A stretch of 46,399 nt of DNA from Bacteroidales bacterium (GCA_028704975.1 JAQWEK010000003.1:1-46399), one strand, 5' to 3'; counted from the stretch's first letter, positions 16,117-25,647 are shown. Notes: generated from the letters alone by a model not told the origin. Made by a program: numbers and translations.

Positions 16117-16124
16117 TATATTTG
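16117..16124 (+). promoter_or_regulatory. -7 box TATATTTG before bamD
   Basis: An exact TAnnTTTG match right after the trxB stop, 20 nt before the ATG at 16145. It probably drives the bamD-rpoZ-recN run. Confidence 0.6.
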
Positions 16125-16144
16125 CCTATGTCTTGGCATTCAAA

Positions 16145-17314
16145 ATGGGAAACATGAAAAATCTAAAATTATTGGCGGCGCTGTTACTTGTGGTTTTAGC
16201 CGCGGGGGGTTGTAAAAACTATTATGACGCGTTGCTAAAGAGCGACGATGTTGACCTTAAGTTCAAGGCGGGCATTGACTATTACAATAAGGGCAAATTC
16301 AGGAAATCTGCTGAATTGTTTGAGAGTCTGGTACTTCCTTCTCAAGGTACTCCAAAAGAGGATTCGGTCCAGTACTACAATGCCATGAGCAATTACAGGT
16401 ACGGTGATTATACAACTGCAGAACAGAACTTTGCAAAGTTTTTGGAAGTGTTTCCGAGAAGTCCGTTTACGGAAGAGTCAAAATTTTTGAGAATCAAATG
16501 TTTGTATGAGGCTACATACCGCTGGGAGTTGGATCAGACTCCTACCCAAAAAGCCATGTCAACCATTACAACATTTATGTATGAACATCCAGAGAGCCAG
16601 TATTATAATATTTGTAAGGCAATGATGGCTGAGTTTCAGGAGCGTCTGGACAGAAAAAGTTTTGAAGCGGCCAAGCTGTATTATAACATGCAGGATTACA
16701 AAGCTGCCCATTATGCTCTTAAGGGGGTTTTAAAAGATAATTCAAATAACCAATACAGAGAGCAGGTTCTCTACTATACTGCAATGTCTTCTTATAAGTT
16801 TGCACAGATGAGTGTGCCTGAGAAACAGAAGGAGAGGTATATGACTTATGTTGACGATTATTATAACTTTGTAAGCGAGTATCCGGATGTTGTTGAGAGA
16901 AAAGTGTTGGATGATAATTTTGTAAAGGCGCGTAAAATTGCAGGATTAAAAGAGGATGACTCTACGCTGGTTGCAAAAACACAAAGTGCGGAGAATAAAG
17001 AAGTTGAAGGAGTTGTACCTAAGACAAAAGTAAAAATCAAAGCAGACCGCAGGAATGCAAAACAAGCTATCAAAGATGCAAAGAAGGCTGTAAGAATAGA
17101 GGAGTCAAAAAATAGCGTAGCTTTAGGAGTCTCTGATGATAAGGCACTTGTAAAGCAAAGAAAAGCGGAACAAAGAAAAATTGATAAGGAGAACAGAGAT
17201 GATGTAAAGGCTGCAAAAAAGATTGAGAGAGAGGAGAAGGCAGCTGCAAAAAAAGCAGCAAAAGAGAAAGCTGCCGCAGAGAAAACACCTGCCGCAGAGA
17301 AAAAAACCGAATAA
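16145..17314 (+). CDS. bamD: Outer membrane assembly lipoprotein BamD
   Basis: TPR lipoprotein of the beta-barrel assembly machinery, anchored to the inner leaflet of the outer membrane and partner of BamA, whose gene lies 11 kb downstream. The ORF track starts at a TTG (16133); ATG codons at 16145 and 16154 precede the lipoprotein signal KLLAALLLVVLAAGGCKN. TPR-like repeats follow (GIDYYNKGKFRKSAELFESL, SNYRYGDYTTAEQNFAKFL, LYYNMQDYKAAHYALKGVL) over about residues 35-250. The C-terminal portion of roughly 110 residues is an unusual Lys/Ala/Glu/Arg-rich tail (for example EREEKAAAKKAAKEKAAAE), longer than in enterobacterial BamD and likely extended or coiled. rpoZ follows 18 bp later. Confidence 0.88.
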   Translation: MGNMKNLKLLAALLLVVLAAGGCKNYYDALLKSDDVDLKFKAGIDYYNKGKFRKSAELFESLVLPSQGTPKEDSVQYYNAMSNYRYGDYTTAEQNFAKFLEVFPRSPFTEESKFLRIKCLYEATYRWELDQTPTQKAMSTITTFMYEHPESQYYNICKAMMAEFQERLDRKSFEAAKLYYNMQDYKAAHYALKGVLKDNSNNQYREQVLYYTAMSSYKFAQMSVPEKQKERYMTYVDDYYNFVSEYPDVVERKVLDDNFVKARKIAGLKEDDSTLVAKTQSAENKEVEGVVPKTKVKIKADRRNAKQAIKDAKKAVRIEESKNSVALGVSDDKALVKQRKAEQRKIDKENRDDVKAAKKIEREEKAAAKKAAKEKAAAEKTPAAEKKTE

Positions 17315-17332
17315 TAAATAAGAGAAAATATA

Positions 17333-17665
17333 ATGGACGAAAAAGTGAAGAAAGTAGAAAAAGTTCCCGATAATACAGTTACAAGGGACATCATAGAGCT
17401 TTCACAAACAACAGGAAATATCTATGAATCAACAGTTATCATTGCCAAGAGAGCAAATCAGATTGCTGCTGAATTAAAGAAAGAATTATCTGACAAACTG
17501 GAGGAATTTTCCAATAATAATATGGCCGATACTCTGGAGGAAACTTTTGAGAACCGGGAGCAGATAGAAATTTCCCGTCACTATGAGAAATTGCCAAAGC
17601 CTACGCTTACCGCCATTAAAGAATTCCAGAACGGAGAGATTTATTGGCGTAAGATAGAGTCTTAG
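17333..17665 (+). CDS. rpoZ: RNA polymerase omega subunit (Bacteroidota RpoZ/Rpb6 type)
   Basis: Small 110-residue subunit that stabilises the beta-prime chain of RNA polymerase. The core Rpb6/omega motif is in NIYESTVIIAKRANQIAAELKKEL (quoted in parts: an alternating helix with IIAKRANQIA), followed by an acidic middle and a C-terminal segment (KPTLTAIKEFQNGEIYWRK) typical of Bacteroidota versions. Diverged from enterobacterial omega but consistent in size and position: the bamD-rpoZ order is widely conserved in the phylum. The stop codon is 1 bp before the recN start, so the two are translationally coupled or at least co-transcribed. Confidence 0.85.
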   Translation: MDEKVKKVEKVPDNTVTRDIIELSQTTGNIYESTVIIAKRANQIAAELKKELSDKLEEFSNNNMADTLEETFENREQIEISRHYEKLPKPTLTAIKEFQNGEIYWRKIES

Positions 17666-17666
17666 T

Positions 17667-19283
17667 TTGCTGCGGAAATTAACCATACAGAATTACGCTC
17701 TCATTGAGAGTTTGGACATTGATTTTCCTAACGGATTAATAATAATCACGGGTGAAACAGGTGCCGGCAAATCTATTTTGCTTGGCGCCATTTCTCTTTT
17801 ATTAGGGACAAAGGCAGATTTAAGTGTTTTAAAAAGGACTGATAAGAACTGTGTGGTTGAGGGGGAATTTGAGGCGGACGGGAATGACTATATTTTGCGG
17901 AGGGTTATTGCTCCTTCCGGCAGGTCTCGTTCTTTCATTAATGATGAGCCGGTTACAAGTGCGAACCTTGCGGATATATCCTCTAAGTTTGTAGATATTC
18001 ATGCCCAGCATAAGCATCTTCTTTTAAATGATAAAGACTTTCAGCTTAATGTTTTGGACTATTTTAGCGGAACCGGAGACTTGCTTGATGAATATAAATT
18101 GAGGTATGATAATGTCTTGCAACTGCAGGAGGATTTGAAAAAAATTGATGCGCAACTTGCGGAAGACCGTCGTGATAAAGAGTATAGAGAATTTCAATTT
18201 AAAAAATTAGATGAAGCCGCTTTGAGAGACGGCGAGCTGGAGGAGTTGGAGGCTGAGCAGAAGCAACTTGCAAATGCAGAGGATATCAAGGCCTCCATGG
18301 ATGGCGCAATAGGCTTATTATCAGGCGATAATATTTCAGTATTGCAAAATCTTAAAGATGCAGAGCAGCTTTTGGAAAAGAGTTCTAACTTTGTACCCGA
18401 CTTTGCGGGATTTGCAAAGAGAATAGAGAGTTGCAGAATTGAGTGCAAAGACATTGTTGATGAATTGGAAAAGAGGAGAGAGCGTGTTGTCATTTCTCCC
18501 GGCAGACTGGAAGAGGTAGAAAACAGAATGAGTGATTTGTACACTTTGATGAAGCGCTATAATTGCTCTGGTATAAACGGACTTATAAACTTAAGAGATG
18601 AGTTTGCTCAAAAGCTTAAGCTAACGGAGAGCGGAGATGAGCGGAGAGAAAAATTAGCCTGCGAACTTGAACAAAAAAAGAGAGAGAGAGAAAAAATTGC
18701 TCGGCAAATTTCAGAGAAAAGAATGGCAAATGCGCCCAAGTTGAGCAAGACATTGGAAAAGGCTGTGAAGGAGTTGGAGATGCCAAATGCCAGGTTTGAT
18801 GTGAGATTGACAGAATCGGATGAGTGTTCTCCATCCGGAAGGGATGAGATACAGTTTATGTTTACGGCTAATGGAGCTGAGAGAATGGTTGAGCTTCAGA
18901 AAGTTGCAAGTGGGGGAGAACTTTCCAGAATTATGCTTTGCATTAAAAAATTGATGGCAGAGCACACCGGAATGCCAACTATGATTTTTGATGAAATAGA
19001 CGTCGGAGTCTCCGGAAGCATAGCGGACAAAATGGGGCAATTGTTAAGCGATATGGGAGAGCACATGCAAATTTTTGCAATAACACATCTTCCTCAAATT
19101 GCTTCCAAAGGTAAGACTCATCTGCTTGTCTACAAAGAGTTTGATGCATCTAATCATGCTCAGACCAAAATAAAGGTTTTGAGTAAGAAAGAGAGGATAA
19201 TTGAGATAGCAAGATTACTAAGCGGAGAGAAGATGAGCAGTGCGGCCGTTGAAAATGCAAAAGTGCTTTTAGGTGCGAATTAG
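17667..19283 (+). CDS. recN: DNA repair protein RecN
   Basis: SMC-like ATPase acting in double-strand break repair, 538 residues, close to the usual 550. Walker A is in IITGETGAGKSILLGAIS; two coiled-coil arms fill about residues 150-370 (with QLAEDRRDKEYREFQFKKL); the C-terminal ATPase half has the signature VASGGELSRIMLCIKK and Walker B MPTMIFDEIDVGVSG, then the H-loop region IFAITHLPQIAS. The start is a TTG directly after the rpoZ stop; it gives MLRKLTIQNYALIESLDIDF, the usual RecN beginning, and no in-frame ATG fits. In many Bacteroidota coaBC and a DUF4835 gene sit between rpoZ and recN; here they are absent. Confidence 0.95.
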   Translation: MLRKLTIQNYALIESLDIDFPNGLIIITGETGAGKSILLGAISLLLGTKADLSVLKRTDKNCVVEGEFEADGNDYILRRVIAPSGRSRSFINDEPVTSANLADISSKFVDIHAQHKHLLLNDKDFQLNVLDYFSGTGDLLDEYKLRYDNVLQLQEDLKKIDAQLAEDRRDKEYREFQFKKLDEAALRDGELEELEAEQKQLANAEDIKASMDGAIGLLSGDNISVLQNLKDAEQLLEKSSNFVPDFAGFAKRIESCRIECKDIVDELEKRRERVVISPGRLEEVENRMSDLYTLMKRYNCSGINGLINLRDEFAQKLKLTESGDERREKLACELEQKKREREKIARQISEKRMANAPKLSKTLEKAVKELEMPNARFDVRLTESDECSPSGRDEIQFMFTANGAERMVELQKVASGGELSRIMLCIKKLMAEHTGMPTMIFDEIDVGVSGSIADKMGQLLSDMGEHMQIFAITHLPQIASKGKTHLLVYKEFDASNHAQTKIKVLSKKERIIEIARLLSGEKMSSAAVENAKVLLGAN

Positions 19284-19333
19284 CTGTTCTCAAAAATTAC
19301 TGAAAGCAAAATCGTTAAACATTAAAATATATT

Positions 19334-20149
19334 ATGAGGTTAATTATTCAAAAAGACTACGGTGAACTGTCAAAGTGGGCGGCAACTTACATAGTCAAAA
19401 AAATTAATGCCTTTAAGCCTACAAAAGCACATCCTTTTGTTTTGGGTCTCCCTACGGGTTCTACACCTGTAGGCACTTACAAAGAGCTTATTAAATTTTA
19501 CAAAGCAGGGAAAATATCTTTTAAGAATGTCATAACTTTTAACATGGATGAGTACATTGGTATTCCGGAAAACCATCCAGAGAGTTATCACACTTTTATG
19601 AAAGAGAACTTTTTTAGTCACATAGATATTCCTGCAGAGAATATTCACATTCTTAACGGGAATGCCAAAGATCCCGATAAAGAGTGTGATGAGTATGAGG
19701 CAAAAATTAAATCCTTTGGCGGCATTGATTTGTTCATGGGCGGAGTCGGTCCGGACGGTCACATTGCATTTAATGAACCGGGTTCATCGCTTACGTCCAG
19801 AACAAGAGTAAAGACTCTTACAACTGACACAATAATAGCTAATTCCAGATTTTTTAATAATGACATTAATCTTGTGCCAAAAACTGCATGTACGGTTGGA
19901 GTGGGCACAATAATGGATGCAAAAGAAGTTATGATTCTTGTTAACGGACATAACAAGGCACGCGCATTGCGCCACGCCGTTGAGGAGTCCGTTAATCACA
20001 TGTGGACGGTCAGTGTTTTGCAGATGCATCCGCTTGGAATCATTGTTTGCGACGACGCCTCAACCTTTGAATTAAAAGTCGGAACGGTTAATTATTTTAA
20101 GGATATAGAAAAAGATAATCTTGATCCTGAAAACATGCTTAAATATTAA
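19334..20149 (+). CDS. nagB: Glucosamine-6-phosphate deaminase
   Basis: Aldose-ketose isomerase/deaminase converting glucosamine 6-phosphate to fructose 6-phosphate and ammonia, 271 residues, near the family norm. Substrate phosphate is held by [15 protein letters not shown]; the catalytic Asp is in [10 protein letters not shown]; the ring-opening Asp-His-Glu set is in [17 protein letters not shown], followed by SRTRVKTLT. The C-terminal part ([19 protein letters not shown]) is standard. This is the short NagB form, not the longer NagB-like fusion. It is about 50 bp after recN and convergent with the LysM gene, with a 4-bp overlap of the two stop regions. It allows use of amino sugars from mucin or peptidoglycan. 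Confidence 0.95.
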   Translation: MRLIIQKDYGELSKWAATYIVKKINAFKPTKAHPFVLGLPTGSTPVGTYKELIKFYKAGKISFKNVITFNMDEYIGIPENHPESYHTFMKENFFSHIDIPAENIHILNGNAKDPDKECDEYEAKIKSFGGIDLFMGGVGPDGHIAFNEPGSSLTSRTRVKTLTTDTIIANSRFFNNDINLVPKTACTVGVGTIMDAKEVMILVNGHNKARALRHAVEESVNHMWTVSVLQMHPLGIIVCDDASTFELKVGTVNYFKDIEKDNLDPENMLKY

Positions 20150-21915
20150 TCGGCTACAATAGTATAGTCGGATTTATAAGTGATGCCGGTTGTTGAGATA
20201 TTCTCAAAGCCGGCATTGCTGTTTTTGCGGCGGAATTCAAATTGCTGCTGCAGCATATTCTCTTTTTCCAATCTTTCAGTGTTATTGATGTCGTTCTTTA
20301 AGCCATTGATAATCTGCTTTGTAAAGAACTTGGTAACATCATATCCGTTAAAGGCATTGGCAGAAGGTTCGGTGTTATAAAGCGCTCTAAATTGTCTTGT
20401 GAAACCTTGTACGTCTGCATTTGTGAAGTCAACATAAAAAGGCATGGAAAGCTTTAGTCCAAACTTATTGAACTGCGCAACATCCACTGCCTCAAAACTT
20501 CTCCATCTTGGAGTCCCGTATAAAGAAATTTTCTCCGGCATTTCCAAAATATCAAGATTCCTAAGTACGTCGCTTACAAAGGCTTCATTAAAACTTGGGA
20601 CAAAAACTATATTATCCTTGTCTGCAGTAATTTTCCGCTTAAATGTACTTCCTATAGTTCTGCCCTGAAGTATTGAATAGGTAATCTCTGAGAATGCAAT
20701 ACCTTCTTTCTTAAGCAGTTGCATGATTTCATCGGCCGCCCATCTGTCATTCCCTCCGTTTTGAAAAACCACTACAACATTTTTATTAGGTGACATCTCA
20801 TACTCCTTTTTGGCCATAATAACAAGGTTATGAAACTGAATATCCGTTGTAGGCGGAACTTGAAACAGATATTTGCTCTTGTTTATCAAGGAATCCGTTG
20901 CAGGGTCAAGCGGGGACACCAAAGGAATTCCGTGTTTGTTAATGTAAGGGATAAAACTTTTTACGCTTGTACTTCTTATCGGACCTATAATAAGATTGCA
21001 TCCCGTTAATTTGCCTGAATTTATAATTGCCTGAGATGAAGCATATTCGCTTTGGTCAATTGCATTTACGGCAATATCCGCACCCGCCTCCTTTAAGTCA
21101 TTTATTGCAAGAAGCGCTCCTGCGTAAAAGTCCATGTAATTTGTGTTTGGCTTTGCGCTCTTGCTGTTAAGAGGCAAGATGACAGCTACTTTTACAGGCT
21201 CTGCAACTTGTTTTGTCTGAGAATATGCATTGCTGTCTGATACTTTGTTCTCTTGCAGTTTCTTTACAGGAGCGTTCTTCTCAGTATTTGTGTTTTGTGT
21301 AGAATTGTCCGATTTACTGTTAATTGCAGAAACGGGTATTCTTAACGTCTGAACTCCCTTAAGAGTTTCATCTTTAATGTTATTCTCTTTTATAAGGACG
21401 CTCCTGTCCATGTGGTATTCTTTTGCAATGTCATCCAAATCTTCATACCATTTAACTTCATGAACAATATATTTGTTGTTCCCGACAGCTTCCCCTTTTT
21501 TATTCTCCTCTTTGGTGTTTTCAGCCGGAACAGCGGTTTTGATATTTTCTTTATTTACAGCTTGTTGGTCCGGTTTTGACGACTGTGTGTATTTTGCGGA
21601 ATTTTGATCTCCTCTCTCTGAGACTTGCTGTTCCGGATTAACCGGAATATATAAAAGAGTTCCCTCCTTAAGACCCTCCGCAAGAGCCGGGTTGTATTTT
21701 TGAAGCTCTTCTATTGTTATCTTATACGCTTTGCTTATAGAGTATAGGGTTTCTTGTTTTTTTACCCCATGAGCATACATAAGTTTTCCGTTAACCTTTA
21801 CAATTTCTTTTGAAATTGTAATAGGTGTCTGTGCGTAACTTGCTGCAGAAAAAGATACTGTAAAAGACGCTAAAGCAACGGCGCACAACGCCGCAAATTT
21901 TTTATAATGTTTCAT
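20146..21915 (-). CDS. LysM domain protein fused to a type 1 periplasmic-binding domain
   Basis: Secreted protein of 589 residues. A signal peptide (cleavage likely after AASYAQ) is followed by two LysM-like peptidoglycan-binding modules: about residues 50-95 ([20 protein letters not shown], then [10 protein letters not shown]) and about 148-195 ([20 protein letters not shown]). A linker rich in N, S, K and T leads to a type 1 periplasmic-binding fold (about 245-589) starting with [12 protein letters not shown] and containing [20 protein letters not shown] and [20 protein letters not shown]. The latter domain resembles branched-chain amino-acid binding proteins and LpoA-type activators. A sensor or regulator of wall synthesis is more plausible than transport because no ABC permease is nearby. 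Function inferred only. Confidence 0.8.
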   Translation of the reverse strand: MKHYKKFAALCAVALASFTVSFSAASYAQTPITISKEIVKVNGKLMYAHGVKKQETLYSISKAYKITIEELQKYNPALAEGLKEGTLLYIPVNPEQQVSERGDQNSAKYTQSSKPDQQAVNKENIKTAVPAENTKEENKKGEAVGNNKYIVHEVKWYEDLDDIAKEYHMDRSVLIKENNIKDETLKGVQTLRIPVSAINSKSDNSTQNTNTEKNAPVKKLQENKVSDSNAYSQTKQVAEPVKVAVILPLNSKSAKPNTNYMDFYAGALLAINDLKEAGADIAVNAIDQSEYASSQAIINSGKLTGCNLIIGPIRSTSVKSFIPYINKHGIPLVSPLDPATDSLINKSKYLFQVPPTTDIQFHNLVIMAKKEYEMSPNKNVVVVFQNGGNDRWAADEIMQLLKKEGIAFSEITYSILQGRTIGSTFKRKITADKDNIVFVPSFNEAFVSDVLRNLDILEMPEKISLYGTPRWRSFEAVDVAQFNKFGLKLSMPFYVDFTNADVQGFTRQFRALYNTEPSANAFNGYDVTKFFTKQIINGLKNDINNTERLEKENMLQQQFEFRRKNSNAGFENISTTGITYKSDYTIVAD

Positions 21916-21954
21916 AATAAATAATTTTTTAAGAGAGCGGCGCGTGCTTGCATA

Positions 21955-22908
21955 TTATTCCAGCCTTGCAAGCATGTTTTTAATGTTCTCTTCTATCCTC
22001 TCGTATACTTTGTCATCATAAGGAGTCTTTACAAATTTGGTGCCTGTTACGGCCTCATAAAGCTCTATGTATCTGTTTGATATCTCAGAAACTTTTGCAT
22101 CAGTCATCTCCGGAACTTTTTGTCCGGCCTGACCCCGGAATCCGTTATCCATAAGCCACTCGCGTACAAATTCCTTTGACAGTTGTTTCTGCTGCTCACC
22201 CTTTGCAAATTTCTCCGCATAACCTTCTTTATAGAAATAACGGGAACTGTCGGGAGTATGAATCTCATCCATCAGACAAACCTCGCCGTCTAAAAGGCCA
22301 AATTCATATTTTGTATCTACGAGTATAAGCCCTTGACTGTCCGCTATTTCTGAACCTCTTTGGAAAATTTTGAGGGTATAGTCTTCTACCTTCTCATATA
22401 TGTCTGCCGGAATGAGTCCCTTCTTAATAATCTCCTCTTTTGATATGTCCTGGTCATGCCCTCCAATTTCCGCTTTGGTAGTCGGAGTTATAATGGGGTG
22501 CTCAAATTTTTGGTGCTCTCTCATGCCGTCGGGAATTTTTACGCCGCAGATTTCTCTTGCGCCGTCTTTGTATGATCTCCATGAACTGCCTGTTAGATAG
22601 CCCCTTACAATCATCTCAACCGGCAGCGGTTGACATTTGTACCCAACTGTAACCATAGGATCCGGAGATGCAATTTTCCAGTTACGGACAATATCCGTTG
22701 TCTTATCCAGGAATTGTGATGCAATCTGGTTAAGCACCTGTCCCTTGTAGGGAATTCCGCGCGGCAGCACCACGTCAAATGCCGATATCCTGTCTGTTGC
22801 AATCATTACAAGATATTTGTCATTAATAAAATAAACATCACGCACCTTTCCGGTGTACTTGCCTGTCTGACCTTTAAAGTCAAAATTAGTTTTTACAATT
22901 GAGTCCAT
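21955..22908 (-). CDS. purC: Phosphoribosylaminoimidazole-succinocarboxamide synthase
   Basis: SAICAR synthase of purine biosynthesis, which joins aspartate to CAIR with ATP use. The 317-residue protein has the family start [20 protein letters not shown] (ATP-binding SGKVRD type), then [20 protein letters not shown], the signature [19 protein letters not shown], and the late motif [13 protein letters not shown] with [14 protein letters not shown]. All are intact. It lies 6 bp downstream of the glycosyltransferase gene and 39 bp upstream of the LysM gene in the minus-strand run, though a functional relation to those genes is not evident. Confidence 0.96.
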   Translation of the reverse strand: MDSIVKTNFDFKGQTGKYTGKVRDVYFINDKYLVMIATDRISAFDVVLPRGIPYKGQVLNQIASQFLDKTTDIVRNWKIASPDPMVTVGYKCQPLPVEMIVRGYLTGSSWRSYKDGAREICGVKIPDGMREHQKFEHPIITPTTKAEIGGHDQDISKEEIIKKGLIPADIYEKVEDYTLKIFQRGSEIADSQGLILVDTKYEFGLLDGEVCLMDEIHTPDSSRYFYKEGYAEKFAKGEQQKQLSKEFVREWLMDNGFRGQAGQKVPEMTDAKVSEISNRYIELYEAVTGTKFVKTPYDDKVYERIEENIKNMLARLE

Positions 22909-22914
22909 ATAGCA

Positions 22915-24105
22915 TTAAATCGCTTTAATAAAATTTTCCAGTTGAAAGCAGAAATTTTCCCAGCTGAGTTTTTGCTTCAGCATTTTGATGTTGTAAATAT
23001 ACTTCTCTTTGCACCTTTCTGCAAAGTATTTTTTAATGGCATCTGCAACTCCCTGTGGGGTAATTGATTCTGTAAGGAGTCCTGTTCCGGCTTTTCCCAC
23101 GCTTTCTACAAGTCCTCCTACAGGTGTTGTAATAAGCGGGACATTAAAGTTCCATGAGATAGAACTTATGCCGCTTTGAGTTGCGCTTCTGTATGGAAGA
23201 ACACATGCGTCTGCAGCGGAAAAATATTTTTTTACGTCGCTGTCGGGAATATAATTTGTGTTGACTATTATATTATCTCTGCACTGTGCAAATTCCGGTG
23301 AATCAATGATTTGCTGATATTTGTCAAAACTGCCGTACGGCTCTCCGGCAACAATCAGCATGTAGGATTTATCCAGCAACGGCATTGCGTTAAGCAAAAT
23401 ATCCAGACCCTTATAGTCCCTGATGAGTCCAAAAAACAGAAGAACCTTCCTGCTCTCTACGGATAATTTATCAAAGCCTCCGTCTGCTCCGGGAATATTT
23501 AGAGCTTTGCGTGCTTCATAAGAATTTATCTGCTCACCAAAGTTGGAGTACAGCGGATGATGAATTGTAATGCATTGAGAATTAGGTGATAACTCAATTA
23601 AATCATCCTTGACGGCGTTGCTTAGAAGGACAAACCCGTCATTGCGCCTGATAAAATATTTTGTGAGCGGCGCATCAAAAAAATGATGTTCATGAGGAAT
23701 TACGTTGTCCATTATTGCAATGCGCTTGCAATGGGGAAATATTGCTTCTGAGGATAATGCACGTTTGCCCAATCTGCCGGCAACATATCCCAAGGAAGGG
23801 GCAAAATAGCTCATCCAATACCGCGTAATTAAAACATCCGGTTCCCACTCTGAAATCTTGCGCGCGGTATAGATATAAGAAAAAGGATTTGCCGTATCCA
23901 GCAGAGCTTCAGACTCTACGGGTACGGCATTATCATTCTTTGCTACGTACTGCGTCTTGCCCGGGAATAGAAATTCCGGATATTGCCTTTTAAAGTTAAA
24001 TGCTTTTACTGTATGCTTTTTTGAGAGCTCTTTAAGCAAATAAGTGTTAAACTGCGATATTCCGCCCCTGTAGGGATAAAAGCAAGAGAGTATTGCAATT
24101 TTCAT
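22915..24105 (-). CDS. Family 4 glycosyltransferase
   Basis: GT-B fold glycosyltransferase of family GT4, 396 residues, probably acting at the cytoplasmic face of the inner membrane. The N-terminal acceptor domain opens with KIAILSCFYPYRGGISQFNT, including the Gly-Gly donor/phosphate loop. The C-terminal donor domain has VLLFFGLIRDYKGLDILLNA, then YMLIVAGEPYG, and the nucleotide-sugar site ADACVLPYRSATQSGISSIS followed by VPLITTPVGGLVESVG. In many GT4 enzymes an E-x7-E element falls here; the first Glu appears replaced (SGISSIS). Substrates are unknown. It lies 3 bp downstream of an OmpH-like lipoprotein gene, so it is likely in the same transcript. Confidence 0.87.
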   Translation of the reverse strand: MKIAILSCFYPYRGGISQFNTYLLKELSKKHTVKAFNFKRQYPEFLFPGKTQYVAKNDNAVPVESEALLDTANPFSYIYTARKISEWEPDVLITRYWMSYFAPSLGYVAGRLGKRALSSEAIFPHCKRIAIMDNVIPHEHHFFDAPLTKYFIRRNDGFVLLSNAVKDDLIELSPNSQCITIHHPLYSNFGEQINSYEARKALNIPGADGGFDKLSVESRKVLLFFGLIRDYKGLDILLNAMPLLDKSYMLIVAGEPYGSFDKYQQIIDSPEFAQCRDNIIVNTNYIPDSDVKKYFSAADACVLPYRSATQSGISSISWNFNVPLITTPVGGLVESVGKAGTGLLTESITPQGVADAIKKYFAERCKEKYIYNIKMLKQKLSWENFCFQLENFIKAI

Positions 24106-24108
24106 TAA

Positions 24109-24729
24109 TTACTTGGAATCGTCAGATTTTGTGTTGTCTGTGCCTTTGTCTTTTTTCTTGTTCTTAACATACTCATTGTTAAGGCCTTCTATGACATCAT
24201 TTGTTATATCCAGAGACTCGTCTCCGGCAAGTACGTTGTTGCTGGCCGTGCTTGTTGTAAGGATAAGGGCAAACTTCTTTGTTTCATTATACTTCTTCAA
24301 GTATGCGCGTACTGATTTCAGAATCTTGTTGTACATGTCACTCTCTTCCTGTTGAATTTCAGCCTGTTTTTGCTGGCTTAAGTTCTGCAGGTCTGCCTGG
24401 CGGTTAGAAAGAACCTGGTTCTGCTCCTCTGCCTGGGCGCGCGTTAGAAGACCCTTGTTTATCTTAGTTTGGAAATCACTTGCATCACTTTGGAAATCCC
24501 TTCCTTTGTTTTGTAAGTCATTTTGAATGTCTTGCACTTTGGCTTCAAGATCAGACTTCATGTCGTTAAACATATCATACTGATTTACAAGTGTATCCAG
24601 CTGTACGTAAACAATGCTCCCCGCAGGAGGAAGAGCCATCGGCTTTGACTGGTTGGACTTTGAACCCTGTTTGCAAGAGCATGCAAGTACTGCAAGCGCA
24701 ATGCACAATACTACCTTTAATTGTCTCAT
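24109..24729 (-). CDS. OmpH/Skp-family lipoprotein
   Basis: Periplasmic Skp/OmpH-like chaperone relative, 206 residues. It differs from the two OmpH genes after bamA by a lipoprotein-type signal (IALAVLACSCKQGSK, lipobox Cys), predicting membrane anchoring. The mature part starts with GSIVYVQLDTLVNQYDMFND, the usual Skp beta-strand, followed by a long coiled coil (MKSDLEAKVQDIQNDLQNKG, then NRQADLQNLSQQKQAEIQQE) and the closing KKFALILTTSTASNNVLAG. The tail is very rich in Lys and Asp. It is preceded on the minus strand by a TATTTTTG box (24799-24806) and by a 12-bp palindrome in the leader. Confidence 0.85.
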   Translation of the reverse strand: MRQLKVVLCIALAVLACSCKQGSKSNQSKPMALPPAGSIVYVQLDTLVNQYDMFNDMKSDLEAKVQDIQNDLQNKGRDFQSDASDFQTKINKGLLTRAQAEEQNQVLSNRQADLQNLSQQKQAEIQQEESDMYNKILKSVRAYLKKYNETKKFALILTTSTASNNVLAGDESLDITNDVIEGLNNEYVKNKKKDKGTDNTKSDDSK

Positions 24730-24776
24730 GAGAAATTGATTTTCTATTTAAATGTTATGTAAAATCTTTTTTATAA

Positions 24777-24788
24777 CTGTCGCGACAG
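24777..24788. promoter_or_regulatory. 12-bp palindrome in the OmpH-lipoprotein leader
   Basis: CTGTCGCGACAG is a perfect palindrome, 10 bp downstream of a minus-strand TATTTTTG box, so it would lie near the transcription start. It may be an operator or a chance palindrome. Confidence 0.3.
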
Positions 24789-24798
24789 ATATCTCCTA

Positions 24799-24806
24799 CA
24801 AAAATA
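24799..24806 (-). promoter_or_regulatory. -7 box TATTTTTG before the OmpH lipoprotein gene
   Basis: Minus-strand TATTTTTG matches TAnnTTTG and lies in the 83-bp gap between pdxJ and the OmpH lipoprotein gene, suggesting a separate transcript for lipoprotein-GT4-purC. Confidence 0.5.
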
Positions 24807-24812
24807 GTAAAA

Positions 24813-25538
24813 TTATACTAACTGCCTTCTGTAAGCTTGAATGGTATTTTCCAGCCCTAAATATAGTGCGTCACATATAAGCGCGTGACCTATAGAGACT
24901 TCCATGAGACCCGGAATTGTTTCATTAAAATATTTAAGGTTGTCCAGGTTCAAATCATGTCCCGCGTTTAACCCAAGAGAGCATTTAACTGCCTCTACGG
25001 CAGCATCATAGTAAGGTTTAATTGCTTTCTCTCTGTTCTCAAAATAGTGTTTTGCGTAGGATTCTGTGTAAAGCTCTACTCTATCGCAGCCGCAGTCAGC
25101 GGCATTTCTTATCATTTCAACGTCCGGGTTTACAAATATGGAGACGCGTATGCCGGCATCTTTGAATTTTTTACATACCCCTTGCAAGAATTTTTTATTC
25201 TTTACGGTATCCCATCCGGTGTTGGAGGTAACCGCATTCTCTGCATCCGGCACTAATGTTACCTGTTCTGGCAATACCTTAAGAACCAGTTCAATAAACG
25301 GCTCCTTAGGGTTTCCCTCTATATTGAATTCGGTAGTAAGCACAGGCCTCAAATCAAACACATCCTGTCTCTTAATGTGTCTTTCATCAGGACGAGGATG
25401 TACTGTAATACCTTGAGCACCAAATTTCTCACAGTCCAGGGCGCATTTTACTACGTTAGGCATGTTACCGCCCCTCGCATTTCTCAGCGTTGCTATTTTG
25501 TTGATATTGACACTTAATCTTGTATTATTCCTTTGCAT
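24813..25538 (-). CDS. pdxJ: Pyridoxine 5'-phosphate synthase
   Basis: TIM-barrel enzyme closing the ring of vitamin B6 from 1-deoxyxylulose 5-phosphate and 3-amino-1-hydroxyacetone phosphate, 241 residues. Diagnostic segments are [18 protein letters not shown], then [20 protein letters not shown] with the phosphate-binding His/Arg, the catalytic Glu in [16 protein letters not shown], and [16 protein letters not shown]. The end is typical ([18 protein letters not shown]). Divergent from nadK; the order pdxJ/nadK/uppS/bamA is a familiar Bacteroidota arrangement. A minus-strand TATTTTTG box lies 41 bp upstream of the ATG. Confidence 0.96.
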   Translation of the reverse strand: MQRNNTRLSVNINKIATLRNARGGNMPNVVKCALDCEKFGAQGITVHPRPDERHIKRQDVFDLRPVLTTEFNIEGNPKEPFIELVLKVLPEQVTLVPDAENAVTSNTGWDTVKNKKFLQGVCKKFKDAGIRVSIFVNPDVEMIRNAADCGCDRVELYTESYAKHYFENREKAIKPYYDAAVEAVKCSLGLNAGHDLNLDNLKYFNETIPGLMEVSIGHALICDALYLGLENTIQAYRRQLV

Positions 25539-25579
25539 TATAAAATCTTTTTAAACAATCAGTGCGGCGCACTGCCAAG

Positions 25580-25587
25580 CAAAAATA
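25580..25587 (-). promoter_or_regulatory. -7 box TATTTTTG for pdxJ
   Basis: Minus-strand TATTTTTG matches TAnnTTTG; a TTTG (25610-25613, minus) lies 22 bp upstream, slightly longer than usual spacing. Confidence 0.5.
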
Positions 25588-25647
25588 TGGAAAATATGTA
25601 TAACTTGCACAAAAATGAGGCCCTGCCGTTTTTTGCAGGAAAATAAA

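Noticed and set aside
16861-17394. 177-aa minus-strand ORF rich in Phe and Ser
   Set aside because: Shadow of the Lys/Ala/Glu-rich bamD tail; AAA and GCA-rich codons read in reverse give Phe and Ser.
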